From Methanoregula sp. PtaU1.Bin051 (lineage in GTDB: Archaea > Halobacteriota > Methanomicrobia > Methanomicrobiales > Methanospirillaceae), in NCBI GenBank assembly GCA_002067895.1, contig MVRE01000006.1:248001-312000 (forward strand): 64,000 nucleotides of DNA, given 5' to 3'. Positions 49,095 to 59,724 of this stretch are shown here, piece by piece. The position numbers were made by a program, and so were the translations under genes. Numbering within the stretch: the first letter of the stretch is position 1; each line of letters starts with the position of its first letter. The notes below the pieces were generated by a model. The model did no database searches and was not told where the DNA came from. It saw only the letters and a list, made by a program, of their open reading frames with translations.

Positions 49095-52000
49095 TCACTT
49101 CTGGCGCAGGAGCCTGATGAGATCGTTCTTCATCCGCTGCACTTTCTCGTCATGGGGCCGCAGGGCAAGAACGCGGTTGAGTGCGGCAAGGGCCTCGCGG
49201 TGCCGCCCCAGCATCTGGAGGGCGGTGCTCTTGTTGAACCACGCGACTGGATCGCTCTTTTCGAGTGCAAGCGACCGATCGAATGCGGCGAGGGCATCGG
49301 CATGCCGCTGCAGTTCCCCAAGAACGCACCCTAAAAAGAACCATCCCTTGGCAATGGACGGGTCGATGGCAAGGCCGCGCTCGTAGGAATTTACGGCCTC
49401 CTCGAACATGCCGGTGTTCTTCAGCGCAGAGCCCCGGTTGATCCAGCCTGCCGCGTTTTCAGGATCGATGGCAAGGGCCCTGTCGTATGCCTCGACCGCC
49501 TCCATATGCATTCCCATATGGCTCAGTGCAGACCCTTTGTTGTTCCACGCTGCGGCATCAATTGGGTTAAGGGCAAGTGCATGGTCAAAGACGGAGATCG
49601 CTTCTTCGAATTGGCCCAGCCGCATCAGCGCATTACCCTTGTTGAAAAGGGCATCCGTATCGTCCGGGTTAATCGCAAGCGCTTCGTCGAACGCTGCGAC
49701 AGCCTCGGTATGCCTGCCGAGCCGGCTCAGTGCAGACCCCTTGTTGTTCCATGCTTCGGCATTGGCCCGTTCGATGGAAAGTGCCCGGTCAAGGGTAGCG
49801 AGCGCTTCCTCGGAGCGACCGAGGCGATTGAGCGCATTGCCCTTGTTGTACAGGAGTTCCGCATCGTCCGGTTTGAACACAAGTGCCCTGTCATATGCTG
49901 CGATTGCTTCATCATACCGTCCCAACTTGTGGAGCGCAAACCCCTTGTTCCGCCAGCCGACCGGGTGATTCGGCTGGAGTGCGAGGGCATGGTTGTATGC
50001 TGCGACTGCCTCCTCGTGCCTCCCCAGCCAGTGGAGGGCATTGCCCTTGTTGTTCCAGTCAGCGGCCTGATTGGGATCCAGTGAGAGTGCATGGTCGTAG
50101 GCTTCGACAGCTTCTTCGAACCTTCCCAGTTGGCTCAGGGCAAGACCCTTGTTCTTCCAGCTGGCCGTAAGTAACGGGTTGAGACCGAGTGCTTTCTCGT
50201 ATGCAGTAACCGCTTCCTCGTGCCTCCCCAACCTGTCCAGAACAGATCCCATGTTGTTCCATGCATCGGCATCATCCGGGCGAAGGGCAATGACACGGTC
50301 GAGTGCCGGGATCGCATCGGCCGGCCGGTTCAGGGCGATGAGGGCAAGGGCCTTGTTCTGCCATGCCTGCCAGTCATCCGGTTTTACGATGAGGCCATTA
50401 TCATATGTAACGACAGCCTCATCATATCTCCCGAGATCGGTCAGTGCGTTGCCCCTGTTGAACCAGGCATCGTTGTTTTTGTCATCAATGGCAAGCGCTT
50501 TGTCAAAAGATGCGATAGCTTCCTCGTGGCGACCGGTCATGCTGAGTGCAGTGCCGCGGCTGGTCCACCCGGTTGAGTCACGGGGGTCAAGGAGCACCGC
50601 CTGGTCGAGTGCAGTGATTGCCTCTTCCGGCTTTCCCTGCCGGATCAGTGCCAGCCCCTTGTTGTGGTATGCGGTAGCATCGTCCCGCCGGATCGCAAGA
50701 ACCCTTTCAAATGCCGTGACCGCTTCCGGGTATTCCGCAAGCCGCATGAGGATGACCCCCAGACCGAACCAGATATCAGCGTCCTGCGGGAGCTTCTCAA
50801 GAGCCTTGTCGTATGCTGCAACAGCATCGTGGAAATGCTCCAGCTGTTCGAGAGCGGCTCCTTTGTTTGCGAGCACAATCGGATCGGATGGGTCGGCAAG
50901 GAGTGCCTTGTCAAGGGCAGCAATGGCATCATCGGGTTTACCGAGGCTGATCAGGGCAGCACCTTTTGCATTCCATGCCGCAGCCCATGACGGTTCTATG
51001 AACAAAGCCCTGTCATAAGCCGCGATGGCCTCACGGTATTGCCCGAGATCCGAGAGGGCATTGCCCTTCCTGTACCATGCACCGGCATGACGGGTGTCGA
51101 TGGCAAGCCCGCTCTCATAGGCAGCGACAGCTTCATTCAGGCGCTTTACTTTGACAAGAGCGTCAGCTTTCCCGAACCAAGCTGCCGTGGATTTCCCATC
51201 AATGGCAAGCACACCGTCATACGCCGCGATCGCATCTTCATACCTTTGCAACCTGATCAATGCGGCCCCTTTACCCAGCCAGGCGCGGATTAATGAAGGG
51301 TCAGCAGTAATTGCGCGACTGAATGCAGCGACAGCCTCTTCTGAAAGATCAAGCCGGCAGAGTGCCTGGCCTTTGCGGCACCATGCCACTGCGTGATCAG
51401 GGTCGATGGTGAGTGTGCCGTCGAGGGCCACGAGCGCCTTGTCATACTGCCTGAGATCGTACAGGAGGGTCCCCATATTAAACCAGGTATCGCGGGTATT
51501 GTCGCCTAGGGCAATCGCCTGTTCATAAGCAACAATGGCTTCTTGCGGGCGTTCGAGCCGGAACAGCGCCGTACCTTTGGCAGACCAGACGGATGCATCA
51601 TCAGGTTTTAATTCCGCAGATTTTTCAAAAGCGGCGATTGCATCGGCATATCGGTTCATCTGCATGAGTACATGGCCCCGCCGGGTCCATGCCATTGCAT
51701 CGTACGGTGCATAGGAAACCGCCTTGTCGTACGCCTGGGCAGCATCGTCTATCCGGCCGATTTTTTCCAGGCAGATTCCCCGGTTATGCCACATGGACGG
51801 ATCGTCAGGCCTGATAGCGAGCCCCTTATCATATGCATCGATTGCCTCCGGAAACCGGTTGAGGGTCATCAGCGTTATACCGATGCTGCTCCAAGCAGCC
51901 GCATCTTCCGGATTTATCGCGATCGCTCGGTTGAAGGAATCGAGTGCAGCCTCATACTGCCGTATCCCGGTAAGCGCCACGCCCCGCTGGATCCAGATCC

Positions 52001-55000
52001 CTGCCATCTTCGGATCCGTAGCGAGCGCCCGGTCATATTCAACTATTGCGTCTTCGGTCCTGCCGATGCTCTCAAGTGCCTTCCCCTTGGCGAGCCGTGC
52101 AGGGATGTCATCCGGCCGGATGGCAAAACCGCGGTCCAGCGCTGAGACCGCCTCCCGGTACCGCCCGAGAGTGCAGAGGAGCGAACCTTTCTGGAACCAC
52201 GCCGATGCGTCTGAAGGGTCGAGGCTGGCAGCCTTGTCGTAAGCGTCCGATGCTTCCTGTACCCTGCCGAGCGTTTCGAGCACTGATGCTTTTTCCCGCC
52301 ACAGCCCGGCACTTACCGTGCCTGCCGCTGTTGCCTTGTCAAATGATTCCAGCGCCTCGGTGTTCCTGCCGAGCCCGGCGAGCGCTCTTCCCCTGAGGCG
52401 CCATAAATGTCCGTTTGCCGGATCTTCAGCGAGACAACGGTCAAAGGATGCGATTGCGTTCTCGTACTGGTTGTCGTCAAGAAGCACCGATCCAAGGCTC
52501 TGCCACGCCTCATTGTACTCTGGTTGGATCTCAATTGCTCTTCTGTATGCGGCTATGGCATCCGGCCTTTTTCCAAGCGCTTCCAGGGCCGCCCCCTTAT
52601 GATACCATGCCTCGGCATTCTGCGGCAGGATCGTTATCGCGGTTTCATATGCCGCGATCGCCTCCTCGTACCTGTTCAGGCCGGAGAGCGCGTGCCCTTT
52701 ATTGAACCACGCCTGTGCATAGGACGGGTTAAGATCGATGGCCGTATCGAGCGCGGCAACTGCGCGTTCATTCTCATTCATGTTGATGAGGGCCGATCCT
52801 TTATTGTTCCAGACAATGGCGTCATTGGCATCGAGCGCGAGCGCCTTGTCGAAAGAGTCAAGAGCTTCTGCGTACCTTCCTAGCTCGTTGAGTGTCGACC
52901 CCTTGTTGTTCCACGTGACAGGATCAGAGGGATGGAGTGTCAGGGCACTGGTATACGCACGGACGGCTTCCTCATAGCGCCCGGTACCGCTCAGCATGTT
53001 CCCTTTTGCCGCCCAGGCTTCTGCGTATGCCGGGTCGAGACTCAGGGCTTTCTCGTACTCTTCCAGAGCACCGGCCTGGTCGCCTTTACCCTCCAATGCC
53101 CTGCCCCGTGCGAAACGGGCACGGGCATCGTCCGGCTGCAGGGCAAGGGCATGATCCAGCGAATCGATCGCTTCTGCATTCCTGCTGAGCCTGATTAAAA
53201 TAACCCCTCGTTCTGTCCATGCACTGGCGTTGTCAGGGGTCTTTGCAAGCACCTGGTCAAATGCAGAGACCGCGCTCTCATATTGCCCGGTGCCGGCAAG
53301 GGCTGTTCCGCGCCCTGCCCATGCAGCCGTGTTTTCAGGATCCAGCGCTATCGCCCGATCGAACGCAACGATGGCCTCCTCAAGATACCCCAGTACGGTC
53401 ATCGCGGAACCTTTTGCCGACCAGACAGCTGTGAGGTCGGGATTGATGACAAGGGCACGGTCGAAGGCGGCTGTTGCCTCATCATACCTGCCGGTTGCAG
53501 CAAGTGCCCGCCCCTTACCGGCCCATGCGGAAGCATCATCCGGTTTTAATGCAAGAGCCTTGTCAAAGAACTCTGCAGACTCCTCGTTGCGCCCGAGCAC
53601 TGAAAGTACCATTCCTTTCCGGATCAGGAGATCTGCATCATCAGGCCAGGATGAGAGGGCCGAGTCGAGCGCATTTACCGCCTCATCGTACCTTCCGAGG
53701 TTGCACAAAGTAATTCCCTTACCGGCCCATGCTGCAGTATTGTGGGGATCCAGCGCTATCGCACGGTCGAAGGCGACAATCGCATCTCCATACTTTTTGA
53801 GCTGGATGAGGGCGGATCCTTTCTTCTCCCAGATAGCCCCCAGTGATCCGTCAATAACAAGCGCGTTGTCAAAAGCACCTAGCGCTTCTGTAATGCGGCC
53901 TTGTGACAGGAGCGCGATGCCCTTCCCGGCCCACGCAGGTGCAGAACCGGCATCAAGGTTGAGGACGATATCGAATGCCGCAACTGCTTCATCGACCCTG
54001 CCCAGCTGCCGGAGGATCTCAGCCTTAGAAAGCCACGTCTCAGTGCCATGTGGCTCGAGCGTGAGAACATGGTTGTATATCTCAAGGGCTTCTGCAAGCC
54101 TGTTTACGGCGACCAGGGCCCCCCCAAGGTTTTTCCAGATTGCCGGGTTGTCCTGATCCAGCGCGGCAGCCTTGGAAAATGCCTCCGCTGCCTCGCTGTC
54201 CCTGTGCAGTGTTTTAAGAACAGATCCCTTCCGGTTCCAGACAATCGCCTGGTCGGGTTCCAGCGCAAGGGCACGATCGAGAGATGCAAGTGCCTCCTCG
54301 TTCTTCGTGATGCCGGCAAGTGCCGTTCCCCTGCCCGCCCACGCCTGGCCGGATTCGGGGTCGATTGCTAGCGACCTGTCGAATGCGACGATTGCCTCGT
54401 CATACTTCCGTATCTTTAAAAGCGCTGCGCCTTTGCTATACCAGAGAACGGCATCGTCGCCAATGATATGCAGTGCCCGGTCATATGCACGGATCGCAAC
54501 ATCGTACCTCCCGATCTCGGCAAGCGCGTTCCCCTTGTTCATCCATGCGGCCGCATAGTCCGGGCGTATCGCGGTCGCCTGCTCGAAAGCGGCGATTGCC
54601 TCGCGGTGCATGCCGAAATTGAGGAGGGCGAGTCCCTTGTTATTCCAGATTGCGGCGTCCTTCGGTTCGATATCGAGTGCCTGCTGGTAGGTCCTGATAG
54701 CATCCTCGTAGTGCCCGAGCTCGCGGAGCGCCGTTCCTTTCGCGTCCCAGACAGAAGCATCCTTCGCTCCCATCTCGATCGCCCGGTCCAGCGACTCGAC
54801 CGCTTCGATATACTGCCCAAGCCGGAGCATAACCATGCCCCGCCCTCTCCAGACCTCCGGGTCCTGAGCGTTGATACGGGCGGCGTTATCGAAGGATTCT
54901 ACTGCATCCTGCTCCCGGCCAAGGCGGTCGAGAAGATCCCCCCTGACAACCCATGCACGGGAGTCTTTGGGTTCAAGGGTAAGGGCGGTCGTGACAGCTG

Positions 55001-56666
55001 CAAGGGCATCTTCCGTCTGGCCGAGCGATGAAAGGAGCAGGGCTTTATTCAGCCATGCTGTATTGTCGTGAGGATCAGCAGCAATGGCCTTTTCATAGGA
55101 TGCAACGGCGTCGGCAATCCTCCCGAGTTCCTTTAATGCCCCGCCCCGGTTGCACCAGATGATGGCGTCTGCAGGATCGATGGCGATCGCATTGTCATAA
55201 GCTTCAACAGCCTCCTCATGCCGCCCGAGACGGTCGAGCGCTGTACCTTTGTTATTCCAGATCGCCGGATCGTACGGATCCAAGGCGATGGCCCGGTCGT
55301 AAGCGGCTATTGCCTCTTCATACTTTCCTGCAGGGAGCAAGGACAGTCCTCTGGCATGCCATGCAGCCGCAGTGTTCTCTTCGGCCGCCACCTGTTCAGG
55401 GTTTTCAGCGGGGAGGATCCGGGCTTCGGCAGGTTCACCGCGACTTTCCGCGCCCGGTTCCGGTACCGCAGATGTTTCCGGCTCCTGCACCGATTCCGGT
55501 CCGGGCTCTTCTTCAGGCTCCTGTATGCCGACAGGTTCCGCAACGCCTGCTTTGTCAGCCTGTTCAATTTTTTCAGCCTGTTCAATATTTGGTATATCTC
55601 CGGCTTCCTCTGCTGCAGTAATCTCAGGGGGGAGGGCAGGTGATTCTTCCGCTTCTTTACCTGAACCAGTAACAGGCTGGTCAGGCAGTTCCGTTTGTGC
55701 GGCCACGGTAACCTCGTTCTGAAACACGGGGATCCTGGATGTCGCAGCAGCGCCGGCAGGCTCCTCCGGCAATGGTATTTTCTTTAGTTCCAGATCTTCT
55801 CCGACGGGAGCTGTGGATCCATAAGCGGGATCGATGGCTGCAGCGGTCTCGAATGCGGTTGCGGCGCGTTCTGCATGGTTCAGGTCCTTAAGAACCTCGC
55901 CCTTTGCAAACCATGCGGCCGCAAAATGCTGGCGTGCAGCTGTCGCATGGTCGAGCGCATTGAGGGCATCGGTGTTCCTTCCCATCCGGTGGAGCAGGGT
56001 TCCCTTTGAATACCATGCGTCAGCATGTTTCGGATCGAAAGCGAGAGCGGTGTCATAGGCTTCGAGTGCATCATCCCGACGATCAATCTTTTCCAGGGCG
56101 TTTCCCTTGTTATACCATGCGGAGGCCGATTTCGGGAAGATGCCGATTGCGCGGTCGATGACGGCAATTGCGTCCTGATATTTTCCAAGCTTGATAAGGA
56201 CACTGCCGATGTTGTTCCATGCGTCGGCATCATTGGGCCGAAGGTCGATCGCCTTTTTAAATGCCTCTACGGCCCTGTCGAGCTGGCCGAGGTTGTCGAG
56301 AGCGGTTCCCCGGTTGAACCAGATTATAGCCTGTCCGCTGTCGATGGCGAGCGCACGGTTGAGTGAGACAAGGGCCTCCTCGTACCGTTCCAGCTTGTTG
56401 AGCGCCGATCCCTTGTTGTTCCATGCGACTGCATTGTCGGGATTCAGTCCGAGCGCCTTGTCGTACGCATCGTTTGCCTCCTCGTACCGGCCGAGCCTGT
56501 TCAGGGCGTTTCCCTTGTTGTACCATGCATCGGCATTACGTGGCAGTACGGTAAGCACGCGGTCGAATTCAGCAATTGCCTCTTCATGCCTGCCAAGCTT
56601 GATAAGCGCGATCCCCCGGTTGAACCACTTGTAAGCATCCTCCTGATCACTGATCTCTTTACGCAC
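49095..56666 (-). CDS. Giant TPR-repeat protein (2,523 residues)
   Basis: GTG start at 56666 after ggaggg. Residues about 10-280 form eight TPRs (AWYNKGNALNRLGRYEEAND AYDKALGLNPDNA is a typical unit). A Pro/Glu/Ala-rich linker (about 300-425) follows, then about 60 further 34-residue units to the end, total near 70 TPRs. Consensus W-x-x-[KR]-G-x-[AV]-L-x-x-[LM]-G-R-x-x-E-A-[IV]-x-A-[YF]-D-[KR]-A-[LI]-x-[IL]-x-P-[ND]-x-A. Such a chain would make a right-handed superhelix on the order of nine full turns, a scaffold for many partners. No signal peptide or TM segment is visible, so it is probably cytoplasmic. The DNA is one long 102-base tandem repeat on the minus strand. The DnaJ-TPR protein at 56831 is the upstream neighbour. 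Confidence 0.9.
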   Translation of the reverse strand: MRKEISDQEDAYKWFNRGIALIKLGRHEEAIAEFDRVLTVLPRNADAWYNKGNALNRLGRYEEANDAYDKALGLNPDNAVAWNNKGSALNKLERYEEALVSLNRALAIDSGQAIIWFNRGTALDNLGQLDRAVEAFKKAIDLRPNDADAWNNIGSVLIKLGKYQDAIAVIDRAIGIFPKSASAWYNKGNALEKIDRRDDALEAYDTALAFDPKHADAWYSKGTLLHRMGRNTDALNALDHATAARQHFAAAWFAKGEVLKDLNHAERAATAFETAAAIDPAYGSTAPVGEDLELKKIPLPEEPAGAAATSRIPVFQNEVTVAAQTELPDQPVTGSGKEAEESPALPPEITAAEEAGDIPNIEQAEKIEQADKAGVAEPVGIQEPEEEPGPESVQEPETSAVPEPGAESRGEPAEARILPAENPEQVAAEENTAAAWHARGLSLLPAGKYEEAIAAYDRAIALDPYDPAIWNNKGTALDRLGRHEEAVEAYDNAIAIDPADAIIWCNRGGALKELGRIADAVASYEKAIAADPHDNTAWLNKALLLSSLGQTEDALAAVTTALTLEPKDSRAWVVRGDLLDRLGREQDAVESFDNAARINAQDPEVWRGRGMVMLRLGQYIEAVESLDRAIEMGAKDASVWDAKGTALRELGHYEDAIRTYQQALDIEPKDAAIWNNKGLALLNFGMHREAIAAFEQATAIRPDYAAAWMNKGNALAEIGRYDVAIRAYDRALHIIGDDAVLWYSKGAALLKIRKYDEAIVAFDRSLAIDPESGQAWAGRGTALAGITKNEEALASLDRALALEPDQAIVWNRKGSVLKTLHRDSEAAEAFSKAAALDQDNPAIWKNLGGALVAVNRLAEALEIYNHVLTLEPHGTETWLSKAEILRQLGRVDEAVAAFDIVLNLDAGSAPAWAGKGIALLSQGRITEALGAFDNALVIDGSLGAIWEKKGSALIQLKKYGDAIVAFDRAIALDPHNTAAWAGKGITLCNLGRYDEAVNALDSALSSWPDDADLLIRKGMVLSVLGRNEESAEFFDKALALKPDDASAWAGKGRALAATGRYDEATAAFDRALVINPDLTAVWSAKGSAMTVLGYLEEAIVAFDRAIALDPENTAAWAGRGTALAGTGQYESAVSAFDQVLAKTPDNASAWTERGVILIRLSRNAEAIDSLDHALALQPDDARARFARGRALEGKGDQAGALEEYEKALSLDPAYAEAWAAKGNMLSGTGRYEEAVRAYTSALTLHPSDPVTWNNKGSTLNELGRYAEALDSFDKALALDANDAIVWNNKGSALINMNENERAVAALDTAIDLNPSYAQAWFNKGHALSGLNRYEEAIAAYETAITILPQNAEAWYHKGAALEALGKRPDAIAAYRRAIEIQPEYNEAWQSLGSVLLDDNQYENAIASFDRCLAEDPANGHLWRLRGRALAGLGRNTEALESFDKATAAGTVSAGLWREKASVLETLGRVQEASDAYDKAASLDPSDASAWFQKGSLLCTLGRYREAVSALDRGFAIRPDDIPARLAKGKALESIGRTEDAIVEYDRALATDPKMAGIWIQRGVALTGIRQYEAALDSFNRAIAINPEDAAAWSSIGITLMTLNRFPEAIDAYDKGLAIRPDDPSMWHNRGICLEKIGRIDDAAQAYDKAVSYAPYDAMAWTRRGHVLMQMNRYADAIAAFEKSAELKPDDASVWSAKGTALFRLERPQEAIVAYEQAIALGDNTRDTWFNMGTLLYDLRQYDKALVALDGTLTIDPDHAVAWCRKGQALCRLDLSEEAVAAFSRAITADPSLIRAWLGKGAALIRLQRYEDAIAAYDGVLAIDGKSTAAWFGKADALVKVKRLNEAVAAYESGLAIDTRHAGAWYRKGNALSDLGQYREAIAAYDRALFIEPSWAAAWNAKGAALISLGKPDDAIAALDKALLADPSDPIVLANKGAALEQLEHFHDAVAAYDKALEKLPQDADIWFGLGVILMRLAEYPEAVTAFERVLAIRRDDATAYHNKGLALIRQGKPEEAITALDQAVLLDPRDSTGWTSRGTALSMTGRHEEAIASFDKALAIDDKNNDAWFNRGNALTDLGRYDEAVVTYDNGLIVKPDDWQAWQNKALALIALNRPADAIPALDRVIALRPDDADAWNNMGSVLDRLGRHEEAVTAYEKALGLNPLLTASWKNKGLALSQLGRFEEAVEAYDHALSLDPNQAADWNNKGNALHWLGRHEEAVAAYNHALALQPNHPVGWRNKGFALHKLGRYDEAIAAYDRALVFKPDDAELLYNKGNALNRLGRSEEALATLDRALSIERANAEAWNNKGSALSRLGRHTEAVAAFDEALAINPDDTDALFNKGNALMRLGQFEEAISVFDHALALNPIDAAAWNNKGSALSHMGMHMEAVEAYDRALAIDPENAAGWINRGSALKNTGMFEEAVNSYERGLAIDPSIAKGWFFLGCVLGELQRHADALAAFDRSLALEKSDPVAWFNKSTALQMLGRHREALAALNRVLALRPHDEKVQRMKNDLIRLLRQK

Positions 56667-56830
56667 CCGATCCCTCCATTCGGAATTGTAGTCAAGGAGT
56701 TATCGGGAAGCGAAGTATAAAATCCTTATAGTACGTACCGACTCAATAATCTGGAATTTGGCAGTACCGGCTTTTTTTCTTGGTTGGTTGCCCTCCCAAC
56801 CGGTTTTAATCTGTTTACAGTAAAAATAAC

Positions 56831-57799
56831 TCAGAAAGAGGGTGAAAACACCGGTCTGATGACAATATCCCGGTACAGTGCGTTGCTGTTGCGTGACAGG
56901 GATACACCGGCATTTTCAAACGCGATCCGTGCCTCTTTCTCTTGCCCAAGACCCTCGAGTGCAAAGGCCCTGTTGTTCCAGATCCACGCGACATCCGGGT
57001 TGCGGGTAAGGGCTTTATCAGTATAGACAAGGGACTCCTCATACCGGCCGAGCCCGAGAAGCGCTGCCCCTTTCTGGGCAAGAGCGAAGGAGTCACCGGG
57101 GGTGATCTCAAGTGCACGGTCAAAAGATTCTGCCGCCTCCTCGTGCAGGCCGAGGGCGTTCAAAGCCAGTCCCCGGTTGTACCACAGGTCGCGCCCGGCA
57201 CCCACCGGATCCTGTGCGATCACCGCGTTGTATGCACGGAGCGCTCCTTCATAGTCTCCCGAAGCGTAGCATTCATCCCCCGCATCTTCCTGTGCCTGCA
57301 TTGTATCCCGGGATACAGCTGCCGGGAAGATGGGTATTGCCTCTGCACCGGAGTCATGCGGACTGTAGGTTCCGGCGACATCCGGAAGGATCAGAAAAGC
57401 TACGAAGGCAATAAGGCAAAGGATACACAGCCCGGCACAGCCCGTGGCAGTGAACCTTGCAGTTTTGGAGCTGAACTGTATCCTTGACCCCACGCGTTTT
57501 ACGGCCCGGTACAACCTGCTCCAGCGACTGCCCGTATCCCTGCTTCTCTCCTGCCAGGGAGCGGTATCTGCGTCGAACGGGACCTTACCGGCGAGCGCCC
57601 GGTCGTACCTCGCCCTGCGTTCAGGATCGCAGAGTACTTCGGCCGCTTCGTTGATCTCTCTCATCCGCTCTTCGGCGTCCGGATGGCGGGAAATATCCGG
57701 GTGCCACTCCTTAACCTTCCGCCGGAATGCGGATACTATCTCATCAGCCGTCGCATCGGATGAGACGCCAAGGATGTGGTAATAAGTGATCCTCGCCAT
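56831..57799 (-). CDS. Membrane DnaJ-domain protein with TPRs
   Basis: 322 residues. Residues 3-70 are a J domain with the HPD motif at 33-35 (VKEWHPDISRHPDAEERMRE INEAAEVL). A TM helix spans 116-139 (FTATGCAGLCILCLIAFVAF LILPD). The C-terminal 130 residues hold four TPR-like units (YNRGLALNALGLHEEAAESF, LAQKGAALLGLGRYEESLVY). With an internal J domain and a TM segment it is a membrane-bound co-chaperone with TPRs on the other face, as judged by hydropathy. It stands upstream of, and reads the same way as, the giant TPR gene, with which it shares TPR style. Confidence 0.85.
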   Translation of the reverse strand: MARITYYHILGVSSDATADEIVSAFRRKVKEWHPDISRHPDAEERMREINEAAEVLCDPERRARYDRALAGKVPFDADTAPWQERSRDTGSRWSRLYRAVKRVGSRIQFSSKTARFTATGCAGLCILCLIAFVAFLILPDVAGTYSPHDSGAEAIPIFPAAVSRDTMQAQEDAGDECYASGDYEGALRAYNAVIAQDPVGAGRDLWYNRGLALNALGLHEEAAESFDRALEITPGDSFALAQKGAALLGLGRYEESLVYTDKALTRNPDVAWIWNNRAFALEGLGQEKEARIAFENAGVSLSRNSNALYRDIVIRPVFSPSF

Positions 57800-57919
57800 G
57801 AAGATACCGGTGCCCGTTTTTCCTTAATCCGTTATCCCGCGATCCGGCGATTGGGCGCCGGAACGGCCGGATCCTCAGGATCCGGATCAAACTATGATTT
57901 TAAAAACCTTCCATACCGT

Positions 57920-58780
57920 TCAGACAAGCGGATCAGGTTGGGCGTCCCCGGCGACCGGGAGTTTTGTCGTCTTAATAACGAACGGCTCTTTCGAGCGGGC
58001 CATCTTCTGCACGATAATTATCTTCCCCTTCTCCGATACGGCAAAGACCGGTATTGCTGTTCCCGCCTGTACGAGTGCCCGTTTTCCTGCTATCTCCCGG
58101 ATCGCTTTCGACGCGCATGATGTCAGGAGATCTGAGGCGGCAACAAGGCGCTCCGCCTCGCTTTGGGAAAGGCCGGTTACGTGCACCGCCACTATCAGGG
58201 TCTCCGGATAACGGGACCTTATCTGTTCGGCGGATGCCGGGTCGGCAACGGTAACCGCGATCTTTCTGAACCCCTGTGCCACGGCACGTTCCACGCCGAC
58301 CACCTGATCGAGACATGCGCTCTTTTTGTCAATGACAATCCCCCCGTTCTGTTCGATCCGTTCGATTACTGCAGGAATCGGGCAGGTCGCAACAAGCCCC
58401 GACATCCGACCCCCGATTCCCTGAACAAGTTCCGGGGTGGTGGCGATCACGGTCCCTGCCCCGTCAGATGCGATGACAACGGCATCGAGTAGTTTCTCGT
58501 GGATCGCAAAACTGAGCAGCTCCGATGCCCCGAACCCGACAAATTCCCTCCGGTCGACCACCTCCCGCCGGTCCGTGCACATGCCGAAGGCCTTTATCCT
58601 GTGGGTGATGTTCTCCCTGACCGCCTCTTTCGTGATCGCGGATATCGGGTATGCAAACCGCTTTGCAAGCGGGCAGTCCTTGATGACCGGATCCCCGACC
58701 TCGACGACCTCGCCGTCCCGTATTACGATCCTGCATTTTCCGATTGCCTCGATGATATGTTCGCCGTCTCCGGATCCCAT
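57920..58780 (-). CDS. Methanogenesis marker 8 protein (DUF2099)
   Basis: 286 residues from ATG 58780, which has aaggagct at the right distance; an in-frame upstream ATG is not preferred. HIIEAIGKCRIVIRDGEVVE, VGDPVIKDCPLAKRFA, IKAFGMCTDRREVVDRREFV, GFGASELLSFAIHEKLLDAV and VIASDGAGTVIATTPELVQG are typical of DUF2099/marker 8. The family is limited to methanogens (and related MCR-bearing archaea) and its function is unknown; several conserved Cys suggest metal binding. This gene is one of the best arguments for the methanogen assignment of the window. Confidence 0.92.
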   Translation of the reverse strand: MGSGDGEHIIEAIGKCRIVIRDGEVVEVGDPVIKDCPLAKRFAYPISAITKEAVRENITHRIKAFGMCTDRREVVDRREFVGFGASELLSFAIHEKLLDAVVIASDGAGTVIATTPELVQGIGGRMSGLVATCPIPAVIERIEQNGGIVIDKKSACLDQVVGVERAVAQGFRKIAVTVADPASAEQIRSRYPETLIVAVHVTGLSQSEAERLVAASDLLTSCASKAIREIAGKRALVQAGTAIPVFAVSEKGKIIIVQKMARSKEPFVIKTTKLPVAGDAQPDPLV

Positions 58781-58899
58781 CGCACCAGCTCCTTTTCTTT
58801 TATTCATGGTCGCGGGATCTTCATAACGCTGCCCCTATCTGCATGCTTCCGGACTCCGTATCCTACAGGATTATTGCGGATCGCAAACGATAGCTCCGT

Positions 58900-59652
58900 G
58901 TGGCAGGAACAGTACGGTACATTGAACTGGATGCCGCCCGCGGGGTTGCAATCCTGATGATGATCCTGTTCCATACGCTGTTTGACCTCTCATTTTTCCA
59001 GTTGTACCCGGTCAATGTCGCATCCGGTTTCTGGAGATATTTTGCATTTGCAACAGCATCGCTCTTCCTTCTTATCGCTGGCATTTCACTCTCGCTAAGT
59101 CATGCGAGGGCCCTGCACTCGATACAAACACGGGCAGGCATCGTAATCAAGTACCTGAAGAGGGGAGCCTTCATCTTCGTACTCGGCCTGCTGGTGACGC
59201 TGGCAACATACCTGTATCTCCATGAAGGATTTGTTATCTTTGGAATCCTGCAGGTAATCGGAGTTTCGATCATGCTCTCCCCGCTCTTCTTCCGGTTTAA
59301 TGAAAAAAACATCCTGATCGGGGCGGTGCTCATCGTGATCGGAATGGTTTTTTCTTTTGCGTCCATCGATGGTCCCCTCTGGCTGGTCCCGGTAGGTATC
59401 CATCCTGCGGATTTCTGGTCCGTTGACTACGAACCGGTCTTCCCGTGGTCCGGGCTCGTGCTCATCGGGATGGGGCTTGGCAGTTATATCTATAAGAACG
59501 AAAAACGGGCGTTTACTTTGCCGGATAACGTCATGCGGTTTTTCATACCTTTATCATTCCTTGGAAGACATTCCCTTCTGATCTACCTTGTCCACCAGCC
59601 GGCAATCCTGCTCATCATGCAGGTTCTGACCGGTGCCCGTGTTTACTGGTGA
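58900..59652 (+). CDS. DUF1624 (acyltransferase-like) membrane protein
   Basis: 250 residues from GTG 58900. The start RYIELDAARGVAILMMILFH TLFDLSFF is the heparan-glucosaminide acetyltransferase catalytic-like (DUF1624) pattern: R-x-x-x-x-D-x-x-R-G-[VI]-A, then His21. About seven TM helices follow. LGRHSLLIYLVHQPAIL near the end is shared with the acyltransferase-3 group. Likely moves acyl groups onto cell-surface sugars. No partner glycosyltransferase is nearby. Confidence 0.8.
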   Translation: MAGTVRYIELDAARGVAILMMILFHTLFDLSFFQLYPVNVASGFWRYFAFATASLFLLIAGISLSLSHARALHSIQTRAGIVIKYLKRGAFIFVLGLLVTLATYLYLHEGFVIFGILQVIGVSIMLSPLFFRFNEKNILIGAVLIVIGMVFSFASIDGPLWLVPVGIHPADFWSVDYEPVFPWSGLVLIGMGLGSYIYKNEKRAFTLPDNVMRFFIPLSFLGRHSLLIYLVHQPAILLIMQVLTGARVYW

Positions 59653-59724
59653 CAAGACCTTCAGACGGCCAAGAACCGGTATGCGATCAACCCCTTCCGG
59701 GTTTCCGGATACCGCTGCAGGAGG

